Below, piece after piece: positions 1 through 6,677 of a stretch of 64,000 nt of DNA. The notes under the pieces are model-generated. The model did no database searches. It saw only the letters and a program-made list of their open reading frames with translations, and was not told the origin of the DNA. Position numbers and translations under genes: made by a program. This DNA comes from VXNE01 sp965203615. GTDB taxonomy: Bacteria; Pseudomonadota; Gammaproteobacteria; Pseudomonadales; Azotimanducaceae. The stretch is taken from assembly GCA_965203615.1 (NCBI GenBank), contig OZ241900.1, positions 2,046,001 through 2,110,000 of the forward strand. The letters run 5' to 3'. How positions within the stretch are numbered: the stretch's first letter is position 1; every line of letters starts with the position of its first letter.

Positions 1-142
1 TCGACCTTGCCTCTACGACATGTCGCCGTTCTACGCCGTTCTACGGCTTGACAGCCTTGGAGGACTAGAGCACAGTTCGAGATGGAGGCTTTGGGGCGCT
101 TCGGCGCTTCATTGCCTTTGTCTTGTATCCACTACCCGCTAG

Positions 143-681
143 CTAGTCGTTCAGCCGTTCCGGCAGCGTGCGCAGATTCGTGATGTGGGCAAAGCTCCAG
201 ACTTGGAAGTTCGGATTGCCATTGAGATCTCGTACCGCAAGGTGACGGAGACCGGCGATCTGATCCGCCAGTCCCGACAACTCCAGCCGTGCCGGCTTCG
301 CCATCTGGCCCAAGCGAAATCCCCACGATATGACGTAGGCCACCAGATCGGCGATCTGGACGCCGGTGGTTAGGTCGCTATGTACGAAGAAGGGTTCCGA
401 GATTATTCGCGTCGCCCGACTTCGCCCCACGGCCGTCTCGCCGAAGTACCGGCGCATCTGGTCGATCAGTAGGTGACTTTGGCTCTTCTCCAGTTCGTCG
501 AAGACTACGATGCCCTGTTCGTCTCCGATGTCCTGCAGGAAGTAGAAGAACCTCTGAAAGAGATACGCATAGTCCTTTCGCAGCCCACCTGCCTCGGTGC
601 CTCGGTGGGTGGCGCGTCCGTTTCGACAATGCCGAAGCCGAGGGCGAAACAACCTTGCAGGGGCCACAAACTCCGCAGCAT
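143..681 (-). pseudogene. DUF3800-family protein, frameshifted and 5'-truncated
   Basis: The C-terminal part reads as a DUF3800 protein, with the diagnostic stretch SDLTTGVQIADLVAYV near the end and GIVVFDE before it. DUF3800 proteins are RNase H-like and often sit in defence or mobile regions; their substrate is unknown. The N-terminal part (CFALGFGIVETDAPPTEA) lies in another frame. An 8-bp tandem duplication at 591-606 causes the switch: removing one copy joins PTEA directly to GGLRKDYAYLFQRFF in one continuous frame. The usual N-terminal acidic motif is not found, so the 5' end also seems decayed. The stop is at 143. The family call is fairly secure; the upstream limit is not. Confidence 0.75.
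591..606. repeat. 8-bp tandem duplication (gcctcggt x2)
   Basis: Two adjacent perfect copies of gcctcggt lie inside the DUF3800 gene. Eight bases shift the frame, and deleting one copy restores an uninterrupted reading frame. This looks like a slippage mutation, and it could be reversible. Confidence 0.9.
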
Positions 682-1089
682 GGCCGAACAACAACGCGAA
701 GGTCACGCGGGGCTGCGCTGCAACCCTCGAAGGGGGGCAGCAGTCGCGAAAGCGCGGCGCCCGGGCGCGCATCGCGGTGTCGTGCTGTAGTTCGAGTTAC
801 TGCCCTGGTGCTCACTGCGGCCCGGTCACCGGGTCCCCGCCCAGCGCTGTCGGACCGGGCGCTCGCCGTGCTCGACGAGGTGGGAACTGCGCCAAGCAGG
901 CAATGTGGTGTTGTCGTCCCAGTAGGGGCGCATGCAGAAGCACCATCCGATGGGCAGGATGACGCGGAACTTGGAGATCGGTGCCGTCCCGCACAGGTCC
1001 CGCTCCGGCTCCCGGGGCTGCCGACGAGTGCATCGACACGCCGCGGCAGGTCTGCGAAGTCGCCCTCGCGCACCTCAACATTGAGCCGC
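682..1089. other. No intact gene; probably decayed coding sequence
   Basis: This gap between the DUF3800 remnant and the DUF6642 gene has no frame that resembles a complete protein. Reverse-strand reading gives protein-like fragments that change frame, for example VEVREGDFADLPRRVDALV near 1020-1080 and RVILPIGWCFCMRPYWDD near 905-985. I do not recognise them. They could be the ruined 5' part of the DUF3800 gene or a remnant of another gene. Confidence 0.35.
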
Positions 1090-1743
1090 CTACGCCACTT
1101 CCAGCCGAAACCCAAGGTACTTCGCCAGATCATAGTAGGGGCTCTCACCGTACTTGCTGTTCTTCTCCAACAGACCCCAGCGGGAGGCGTTCCCATTGCG
1201 CACACCGCGCATCACGACCGGCGTCAAAGCAGTCCTACCGCCCGACTGCATCTCCTTGAGATACAGCATGTCGAGTGTCGCCGCTGCGACCCAGTCGATA
1301 GTCTTCGAATATCCGCTGACTGCGCTGGCCCCCGTCTCTTCGAGAAAGACCTCAATGTCCTCGTCATCAACGTCCAGCGTGGCGCACGACGCGAAGTGCA
1401 CGATCCGGTTCCTGCATCCGCCGCCGTCGACAAGCCGGGCGCCAACATCGTGGAAACCCAATTCGTTCTCGTCGACGTACCCCCTGCCGCCAAGGTCGAT
1501 GGATCCCTTCTCTCCGTGATAGCCGAGGTACAGGATCGGATACTCCCTGGCCCCAAGCGCGAGCCACTCCATCACATAGGCTGTGAACTCGTCCTTCGTA
1601 ATGGCCATTCGTTGAACGAATGGCACACGCAAATACCCGTCTCTCAGCAGTTCCAGAACAGGCCGCATTGACGTGTGGTCTTCGGTTTCGTACCACACCG
1701 TCTCGATGCAGAACACGCCACGGCTTTTGTTGGGGACCACCAC
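1090..1743 (-). CDS. DUF6642-like protein with CHAT/caspase-like His-Cys signature
   Basis: About 217 aa, starting at a GTG one base after the stop of the upstream gene, so the two are probably co-translated. The start KSRGVFCIETVWYE is typical of DUF6642 proteins as I recall them. Two motifs resemble the catalytic dyad of caspase-fold CHAT peptidases: YLGYHG, followed by a strand and glycines, and later VHFASCATLD. Then comes ASAVSGYSKTIDW, which fits the CHAT 'GA-VIG-W-V-D' region. I infer a possible cysteine protease; activity and target are unknown. A longer reading from position 1845 would overlap the upstream gene and lacks family support. Its neighbours are other defence-like genes. 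Confidence 0.65.
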   Translation of the reverse strand: MVVPNKSRGVFCIETVWYETEDHTSMRPVLELLRDGYLRVPFVQRMAITKDEFTAYVMEWLALGAREYPILYLGYHGEKGSIDLGGRGYVDENELGFHDVGARLVDGGGCRNRIVHFASCATLDVDDEDIEVFLEETGASAVSGYSKTIDWVAAATLDMLYLKEMQSGGRTALTPVVMRGVRNGNASRWGLLEKNSKYGESPYYDLAKYLGFRLEVA

Positions 1744-1744
1744 T

Positions 1745-2179
1745 CTACAGAAAGTCGTCGAGACGGTTGGGTTCAACCTCGTAAGTGAACTGGCATCCGT
1801 TGAACTGATCGCCCCGAACGTAGCCGTGCTTCTCAAGGAACGCAATGTTCAACGCGCAGAAGTAATTGTCCCTGTCTGATCGATCCACAGTTCGTGTCCT
1901 TCCCAATGTACTCAGCTGTCTGAAGTAGACTCCGACAAACTTCTCGCGCTCGTTGGCGTCAGCCCCCAACCAAGCTTCGTCGTAGTCGCGCATCATCTCG
2001 TCAAACTGCGTGAGATCCTCGCCTTCGATGATCACGCCGACACCAGCAGGCGTGTCATTTCGGTAGTACGCCTCGACACGAATCAGACGGCTATCTTCAT
2101 CGTCCCGATAGGTCTGCGTGATGTGGGTCAGTCTCTCGGTCGGCATCTGGGCGCACACGGAACCCGGAGGATCAAGCAT
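1745..2179 (-). CDS. Hypothetical protein upstream of DUF6642
   Basis: Up to 144 aa, acidic, with no signal peptide or membrane segment. I do not recognise a family. The sequence has mixed alpha/beta character (RLIRVEAYY, GVGVIIEGEDLTQFDEMM, NGCQFTYEVE). The stop is separated by one base from the GTG of the caspase-like gene, which argues for a two-gene operon and a functional link, such as a regulator, inhibitor or substrate of the protease; this is inference. The start is uncertain: ATG at 2179, or an internal ATG at 2146 that removes 11 residues. Neither has a strong ribosome binding site. Confidence 0.55.
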   Translation of the reverse strand: MLDPPGSVCAQMPTERLTHITQTYRDDEDSRLIRVEAYYRNDTPAGVGVIIEGEDLTQFDEMMRDYDEAWLGADANEREKFVGVYFRQLSTLGRTRTVDRSDRDNYFCALNIAFLEKHGYVRGDQFNGCQFTYEVEPNRLDDFL

Positions 2180-2340
2180 ACATCCGGCTCACACACCATG
2201 CGGCGCTCGCACCGAGCACGCTCCGAGCGAAGGCGCTGACCCAAAGCGAGCGCACAATGACCAATTCGCCTCAGATTGATGAAGTGTGGTCCAGTTGGAC
2301 CGACGATGAGAGGTTCGCACAGCTTCCGTCTGCTATCGGC

Positions 2341-2450
2341 GACTTGGTAGCCATTTGCCGTCAGTGCCTTACCGACCACAAGATGAGCTACTCTTTCTTC
2401 ACGCGAGGCCCCCTGACGTGGTAGCCATTGTCCGTCAGCGCCTTCCCGAC
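2341..2450. repeat. Duplicated 3' end of the NucS-like gene
   Basis: Positions 2341-2376 and 2415-2450 match at 31 of 36 bases. On the minus strand both encode a VGKALT-NGY-V peptide. The 2415-2450 copy is the actual C-terminus of the nuclease gene. The other lies 74 bp further downstream, outside it, followed by unrelated sequence. It is probably the scar of a tandem duplication or of a lost paralogue. Confidence 0.7.
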
Positions 2451-3239
2451 GGCTGCCACCTGTCCGCGCCTCGCACCGTGACCCCGTGCGAAGGTGAATG
2501 CCTCACCACGGATTCCCTTGATGCCTTCCTTATCCGCAGGTTCCGGAAGTTCCCAAGACTCCTTCAGATTGTCTTCTGGAAATTCGACCACGAGATGGCC
2601 TTTCTCAACTCGTGCAGACAACGTTTTCGTAGCGCGGCGTCGCTCGGTGGTCCGGGCCTCCGCCCGTCTCTCCACCTCGTCCTCGTCCAAGAGCATGGAG
2701 CGCGCAACGAATTCACCTTGATCCGTGTTGAAGTACGAGAAGGTCACGGCATTTATATCCACGCCGTGTACTCTGGACAAGTACTCAACGATCCTCTGCG
2801 TCGCGGAGTCGAGCGACGAGGCCACGATATACATGCGATGCCGTCCGTTCACCGTCTCCGGCACCTTGTAACCGAAATGCTCCGCGAACGCCTTTTCGAA
2901 GTCTATCTCCAGGAATTTCCGCGTTTGGCGATCCACCTCTTCGCGCCCGAAGTCCTGGATGCACGACGCATAGTCGAGAGTTTGCGCCACCACGTCGCGC
3001 GGCGTCTTGTCCCTTTTGAGTTCCACGACCACCAGGTTCGCTTCTCCGTCGACGGCCAAAACGTCGAGCGTCCCTCCGCTTATGCTGATCTGATGACCAA
3101 TGACCAGCAGCGTGTCGCTAAGCAACCCAACATCGTGGCACAGCCAGTCCTCGAGACGTTTCTCTTGGTCGAGTCGATTTGGCTGTAACTGCTCGGGTCG
3201 ATCACCATCGACCCTCCATACTTTCGCTTCCAGCGCCAT
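2388..3239 (-). CDS. Endonuclease NucS/DUF91-like PD-(D/E)XK protein
   Basis: About 283 aa. The central part shows the restriction-nuclease core: GGTLDVLAVDGEANLVVVEL followed by KRD and DVVAQTLDYASCI, giving D, E-x-K and the conserved Q of the NucS/DUF91 (PD-(D/E)XK) fold around residues 60-105. The rest is charged, with a basic C-terminal tail. NucS proteins cut branched or mismatched DNA; this is a short, divergent relative, so the substrate is unknown. The start MALEAKVWRV was preferred over a start ten codons upstream because such proteins begin close to this motif. It sits alone between the DUF6642 and GIY-YIG pairs, all on the same strand. Confidence 0.7.
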   Translation of the reverse strand: MALEAKVWRVDGDRPEQLQPNRLDQEKRLEDWLCHDVGLLSDTLLVIGHQISISGGTLDVLAVDGEANLVVVELKRDKTPRDVVAQTLDYASCIQDFGREEVDRQTRKFLEIDFEKAFAEHFGYKVPETVNGRHRMYIVASSLDSATQRIVEYLSRVHGVDINAVTFSYFNTDQGEFVARSMLLDEDEVERRAEARTTERRRATKTLSARVEKGHLVVEFPEDNLKESWELPEPADKEGIKGIRGEAFTFARGHGARRGQVAAVGKALTDNGYHVRGPRVKKE

Positions 3240-3355
3240 GCGCGAATTGCTCCTCGTGATGCAGGCCACGGGACGTTGGGCCGATTACGCTTTCAGAGAT
3301 GTGTGAACCCCGCAAGGATAACACCGCGTCCGCCGTCACTCCTTCACGCGAGTCT

Positions 3356-4081
3356 TTATCCGATCCGCCGCTCAAAGACATCGAGAAAGCGCGGGCTGTA
3401 GTCCTCATCCACATGCCGGTTGTTCCACAGGCCCGAGCGGCATACGCGTTGTCGGTCGCTCGAGAGCCCGAGCCATTCCGTCGAGGCCGGATCCGGCGAT
3501 GGATCACGAAAGCTGCTTAGTAGGGCGATCGCGTTGCGTTCGATGAGTCCCCGCTCGCTCGACGGGCCTGGCTCGTCGCCAACGTCCACCCACAGGAACG
3601 GCATTGTGCCGACACATCTGCTGACCCGTAACTCCAGGTCCGCTTCGGCAGCCCTGATATCTGCACGGCCGAGACCGAGCCGTCTTGCGGCAGTACCAGC
3701 GTCACTACCAACGCCCCATGACATGGGCAGGCGGATCCCGTCTCGGCGCGCGATTGCCACACCGACAAGCAACCGGAAAATCGATCCGCGATGATTCCCG
3801 CTCCCGCCTTCCGTCCCGCGATGCTGCGACAAGCGTCCCCACAATGTACTCCGGCTTCGAGCGGTCAGTGCATGAGTACCAACGCGGACGACGCGTAACC
3901 CTTCACCCGACCCCGAGCGCAACTCTCCTCTCTCATAGAAGAAGTACAGCCCGCGTCGAGGCCAGTCCATGCGACCATTGCACTCGGACAGGCAGCGCGT
4001 TCCGCCGACACTGGCCTCCAGCAGGTCAAGGAGCCGATAGAACCTCTTCGTGTCGGCTTCGCTATCCATCGAGGTGAGCAC
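3356..4081 (-). CDS. GIY-YIG-like nuclease family protein
   Basis: About 241 aa. The order GLYFFYERGE, VVRVGTHAL, LWGRLSQHRG, GSIFRLLVG fits the GIY-YIG core in a diverged form: the first strand replaces 'GIY', the RVGTHA strand replaces 'YIG', and an Arg/His pair follows. ERGLIERNAIALLS, near residues 180-195, would supply the catalytic Glu. The gene start overlaps the end of the DUF6884 gene by 20 bp, so they are probably co-translated. Function is unknown; a role in mobile-element control is plausible given the neighbours. An alternative ATG lies four codons downstream. Confidence 0.65.
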   Translation of the reverse strand: MLTSMDSEADTKRFYRLLDLLEASVGGTRCLSECNGRMDWPRRGLYFFYERGELRSGSGEGLRVVRVGTHALTARSRSTLWGRLSQHRGTEGGSGNHRGSIFRLLVGVAIARRDGIRLPMSWGVGSDAGTAARRLGLGRADIRAAEADLELRVSRCVGTMPFLWVDVGDEPGPSSERGLIERNAIALLSSFRDPSPDPASTEWLGLSSDRQRVCRSGLWNNRHVDEDYSPRFLDVFERRIG

Positions 4082-4841
4082 CGAGCCAAGCCAGTTGACG
4101 TCCCTGGCTTAGGCCTCGCATGGGCACCTCGACCTCAATGCCCCGGTTCCTCAGCGATGGTTCAAGAAACTCCCGGTAACGCTGCCCGGCAAAGAAGATC
4201 ACGGTACCCGTCTCGGCGAGGCATGGCTCAAGCGCCTCGAGCACATTGCCGGCCCAGGCACGCCGCTCAGCCACGCGCATCGTGTTCAGCGTCTTCTCAT
4301 ATGGGCGGATCACGTCGTCGGGATGAACGAGGCCATACTTCGCAGACAGAATGCGCCACGCGCCGCCCGTGCGTTCGACACAAGCTCGCGCCTTCAGGAA
4401 CCAAGCTGACACGTAGAGCTCTTTTGCGGTAGCGGGCTCGGACAGCTTGGTCTTCACGCAAGACACGAGGTACAGGCGGCGACCGGTTTCGTCGTCGAGC
4501 GTATCCATGGGGGCCGATTCACTGTCAACCAGCATGCCCCGCAACTGTACCGGCCGTGGCATCGGTCGATGAAAGGTCGCCGAGACGCGACGGTGAAACG
4601 CATCCTCGGAGAGCGACTCCAGTCGGTAGCGGAACTGCGTCGTGGTGCTCTGAACCGGTCCCAGCCGCTCCATCAGCGTTACGCCTGCGAAGCGCTGAAA
4701 CAGTGCCGAGCCAAGCGCGCCGCACACGGCCGGAACGCGGCTGGTCAATTCCATTCCCCTATGTACGTCGCCCGCCCGTATGGTCACGGCTCGCTCCCGA
4801 GCCTGACGTGCTGGATCGACGTAGTGGTCGACGCATAGCAC
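4062..4841 (-). CDS. DUF6884-like protein
   Basis: About 259 aa. Residues 20-100 form a conserved-looking helical region (IRAGDVHRGMELTSRVPAVC and onward) that I have seen in proteins next to nucleases. From about residue 120 comes the DUF6884-type domain: YLVSCVKTKL, ELYVSAWFLKARACV, WRILSAKYGLVHPD, PYEKTLNTM, VIFFAGQRYREFL. The SC-K-K plus SAKYGL pattern recalls YaaA-like or nucleotide-processing folds, but no activity is established. It overlaps the GIY-YIG gene and is first in this minus-strand group. The true start could be a codon or two inside the N-terminal 20 residues. Confidence 0.6.
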   Translation of the reverse strand: MLCVDHYVDPARQARERAVTIRAGDVHRGMELTSRVPAVCGALGSALFQRFAGVTLMERLGPVQSTTTQFRYRLESLSEDAFHRRVSATFHRPMPRPVQLRGMLVDSESAPMDTLDDETGRRLYLVSCVKTKLSEPATAKELYVSAWFLKARACVERTGGAWRILSAKYGLVHPDDVIRPYEKTLNTMRVAERRAWAGNVLEALEPCLAETGTVIFFAGQRYREFLEPSLRNRGIEVEVPMRGLSQGRQLAWLGAHLDG

Positions 4842-5041
4842 CGTATCCGCTCCGCGAGGGTCGGTTTATCTGCCACGGTAAGCACCCTTCTGGCCTGTCC
4901 GCCGTCGTTGTGAATCGATCTTGCTCACCCACCCCTTGCCTGCCCGGAGTCTATCGACATGTCGCGTTCTCGTCGCCAACTCCGATGAGAACACACCACA
5001 CTGCCACATCCGATACGTCGTGCGACCCAGTGCCCGACACA

Positions 5042-5070
5042 TTGACATCGATGGGCCATTGGCCTACATA
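5042..5070 (+). promoter_or_regulatory. Candidate sigma70 promoter of the brnT-type locus
   Basis: A perfect -35 TTGACA is followed, after 17 bp, by TACATA as a weak -10. The toxin ATG is only 5 bp beyond the -10, so transcription from here would give a nearly leaderless message. The toxin is broken but the antitoxin downstream still needs a promoter. Confidence 0.45.
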
Positions 5071-5075
5071 AGGAC

Positions 5076-5355
5076 ATGGAGTTCGAGTGGGACGACGCCA
5101 AGAGTGATGCCTGCTTCTCGGATCGTGGATTCGACTTCGCTTATGTCGCGCACGCATTCCTCGACGAGGATCGATCATCGGCATGGACCGGCGCTGGGAC
5201 TACGGCGAGGACCGCTATCGGCTCCTTGGCGCGGTCGAGGGCCGGGTGTTCGTGGTGATCTACACCATGCGGACTCGACGATCCGCATCATTTCTGCCCG
5301 TAAGGCCAACCAAAGAGAGGTACGCGAATATGAGCGGAACACGGTTGACGATTGA
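5076..5355 (+). pseudogene. brnT: BrnT-type toxin, two frameshifts
   Basis: BrnT is a RelE-fold ribonuclease toxin. Three successive frames together spell a BrnT protein: MEFEWDDAKSDACFSDRGFD up to FLDEDR (5076-5178), then DRRWDYGEDRYRLLGAVEGR up to VVIYTM (about 5186-5271), then DSTIRIISARKANQREVREY (about 5275-5340). The first switch lies near 5178-5185. The second, near 5270-5276, fits loss of one G from CGG-GAC. No single frame encodes a working toxin. The third segment's stop overlaps the antitoxin start, as in functional brnTA loci. Two independent lesions make sequencing error less likely than with one, but reads should be checked. Confidence 0.85.
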
Positions 5356-5665
5356 TCCGGACAGCCTACAGGGCCGTCCTGGCGGACGGGTCGATCACGA
5401 GGTGCTGGATGCGACCGGCGAGGAGGACATCACCCGCCAGGCGTGCGACGACGACGCCGAGGCGATGCGCGACATGGGGCGCTTCGCCCGCCGTGTGCGC
5501 CGGCGTCTTGGTTTGACTCAGGTCGAGTTCGCACGGCGCATCGACGTCCCGCACGAGACCATCCGCAACTGGGAACAGGGCAAGCGCGGGCCGACGGGTG
5601 CGGCCAGGGCGTTGCTAAGAATCCTCGACAAGGCGCCCGAGACGGCGCTGCGTGTGCTTGGCTGA
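5330..5665 (+). CDS. HTH (Xre-type) antitoxin paired with BrnT
   Basis: 111 aa. The C-terminal half is a clear helix-turn-helix: LGLTQVEFARRIDVPHETIR then NWEQGKRGPTGAARALLRIL, a phage-repressor-like DNA-binding domain often found in BrnA-type and HigA-like antitoxins. The acidic N-terminal half should be the toxin-binding part. The ATG overlaps the end of the toxin remnant, and GAGG lies 9 bp upstream. With the toxin broken, it may persist as a solo repressor or anti-addiction protein; that is inference. Confidence 0.8.
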   Translation: MSGTRLTIDPDSLQGRPGGRVDHEVLDATGEEDITRQACDDDAEAMRDMGRFARRVRRRLGLTQVEFARRIDVPHETIRNWEQGKRGPTGAARALLRILDKAPETALRVLG

Positions 5666-5792
5666 CTCGGGGGCGGTGGTGCCGTTCCCGGTCCCACTTC
5701 GTCCTGTTCAGATCTCCCGGCGGGCCGACGGGCGGAAACGCCCCTACCCTCTGCCCGGTAACACCCCCGTCCAGGCGGCATGGAACATCGGG

Positions 5793-6068
5793 TTAGCGGG
5801 AACGAATGCACCCGCCGGGAGAAACCTGCTCCTCGACCAGGCTGTAGTGGCGACCTCGCGCCCTGACGAACAGATCAGGGTGCCTGTCGGGATACTTGAA
5901 ATACGTCCTCCATGCCCAGCCCGGACACGCCATCCGGAGATCCCGCTCCCGAAATGCACGGGACAACGCACCGATGCGTCGTGCCTCGCGGACATGCCAG
6001 ATGAAGCTGCGCCCGTGCTGCCTTGGCACGAACGTCTTGACGTAGCTGACCGGACGCGGTGTTTTCAA
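5793..6068 (-). CDS. Small hypothetical protein
   Basis: 91 aa from a TTG start preceded by a good GGAGG at 5-bp spacing. The protein is basic, rich in Arg, Trp and aromatic residues (SYVKTFVPRQHGRSFIWHV, YFKYPDRHPDLFVRARG). I do not recognise a family. It might be the surviving part of a larger decayed gene, because surrounding frames also have open stretches. Support is the ribosome binding site and a protein-like composition only. Confidence 0.35.
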   Translation of the reverse strand: MKTPRPVSYVKTFVPRQHGRSFIWHVREARRIGALSRAFRERDLRMACPGWAWRTYFKYPDRHPDLFVRARGRHYSLVEEQVSPGGCIRSR

Positions 6069-6232
6069 CCAATCCTCCAGAATTGTCCCGGTCGTGTCTT
6101 TTCAACCGCTGCTGCGCGATGAGGTCGACCGGCCTGACGTGGTAGCTTAGCCGATCGGGTTGCGGGGCAATGTACACACCCGCAGCCACGACCGGTCGCA
6201 ATCGCGGGCCGGGGATCAACAGGAAGATGACC

Positions 6233-6604
6233 ATGAGAACAACAGCCCTAATCGCCACGCTCGCCATCCTGCTGGGGGGCTGCTCTAGCCTGAAACCCCT
6301 GGATCTGACTGCAGAGGAAGTGCGCGAGCAAGTGCGCGCCGGGGAGATCGCCCGACCGGGTGAACGCGTCTCGGTGACCACCGAGGACGGCCGGACCCAT
6401 GAATTCAAAGTCGTGGAGGTGACCGATCACGCCGTCCGCGGCGACGACGCCGATGTGCCAATCGACACCATCGTCAGCCTCCGTACAAGGCAGACCGATC
6501 CCGCCAGGACCGCGCTGACGGTCGCCGGAGCGGTGGCGGCCGTCTATGTCGCCGCCGCAGTTGACGCGGCGGACTCGATCATCGACGACATCTTCGAGGA
6601 CTAG
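6233..6604 (+). CDS. Small lipoprotein
   Basis: About 123 aa. The N-terminus is a short lipoprotein signal: MRTTALIATLAILLGGCSS, with Cys at about residue 17 as the lipidation site. Residues 25-85 are charged and beta-rich (GERVSVTTEDGRTHEFKVVE), and an Ala/Val-rich hydrophobic stretch lies near residues 95-115 before an acidic tail. The ATG at 6233 is preferred because AGGA lies 8 bp upstream; an ATG at 6227 touches the Shine-Dalgarno. The function is unknown. It is probably outer- or inner-membrane anchored, facing the periplasm. Confidence 0.75.
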   Translation: MRTTALIATLAILLGGCSSLKPLDLTAEEVREQVRAGEIARPGERVSVTTEDGRTHEFKVVEVTDHAVRGDDADVPIDTIVSLRTRQTDPARTALTVAGAVAAVYVAAAVDAADSIIDDIFED

Positions 6605-6677
6605 GGTTCGCGGCATCGCTTGCAGCGAGAGCAGGCGTGGTCGGCGCCAATCTTGGCGAGAACAAACGGCTCCAGGA

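Noticed and set aside
880..1080. Possible methyltransferase fragment (VEVREGDFADLPRRVDALV)
   Set aside because: Only a few residues fit, the frame is lost at once, and no second motif is found.
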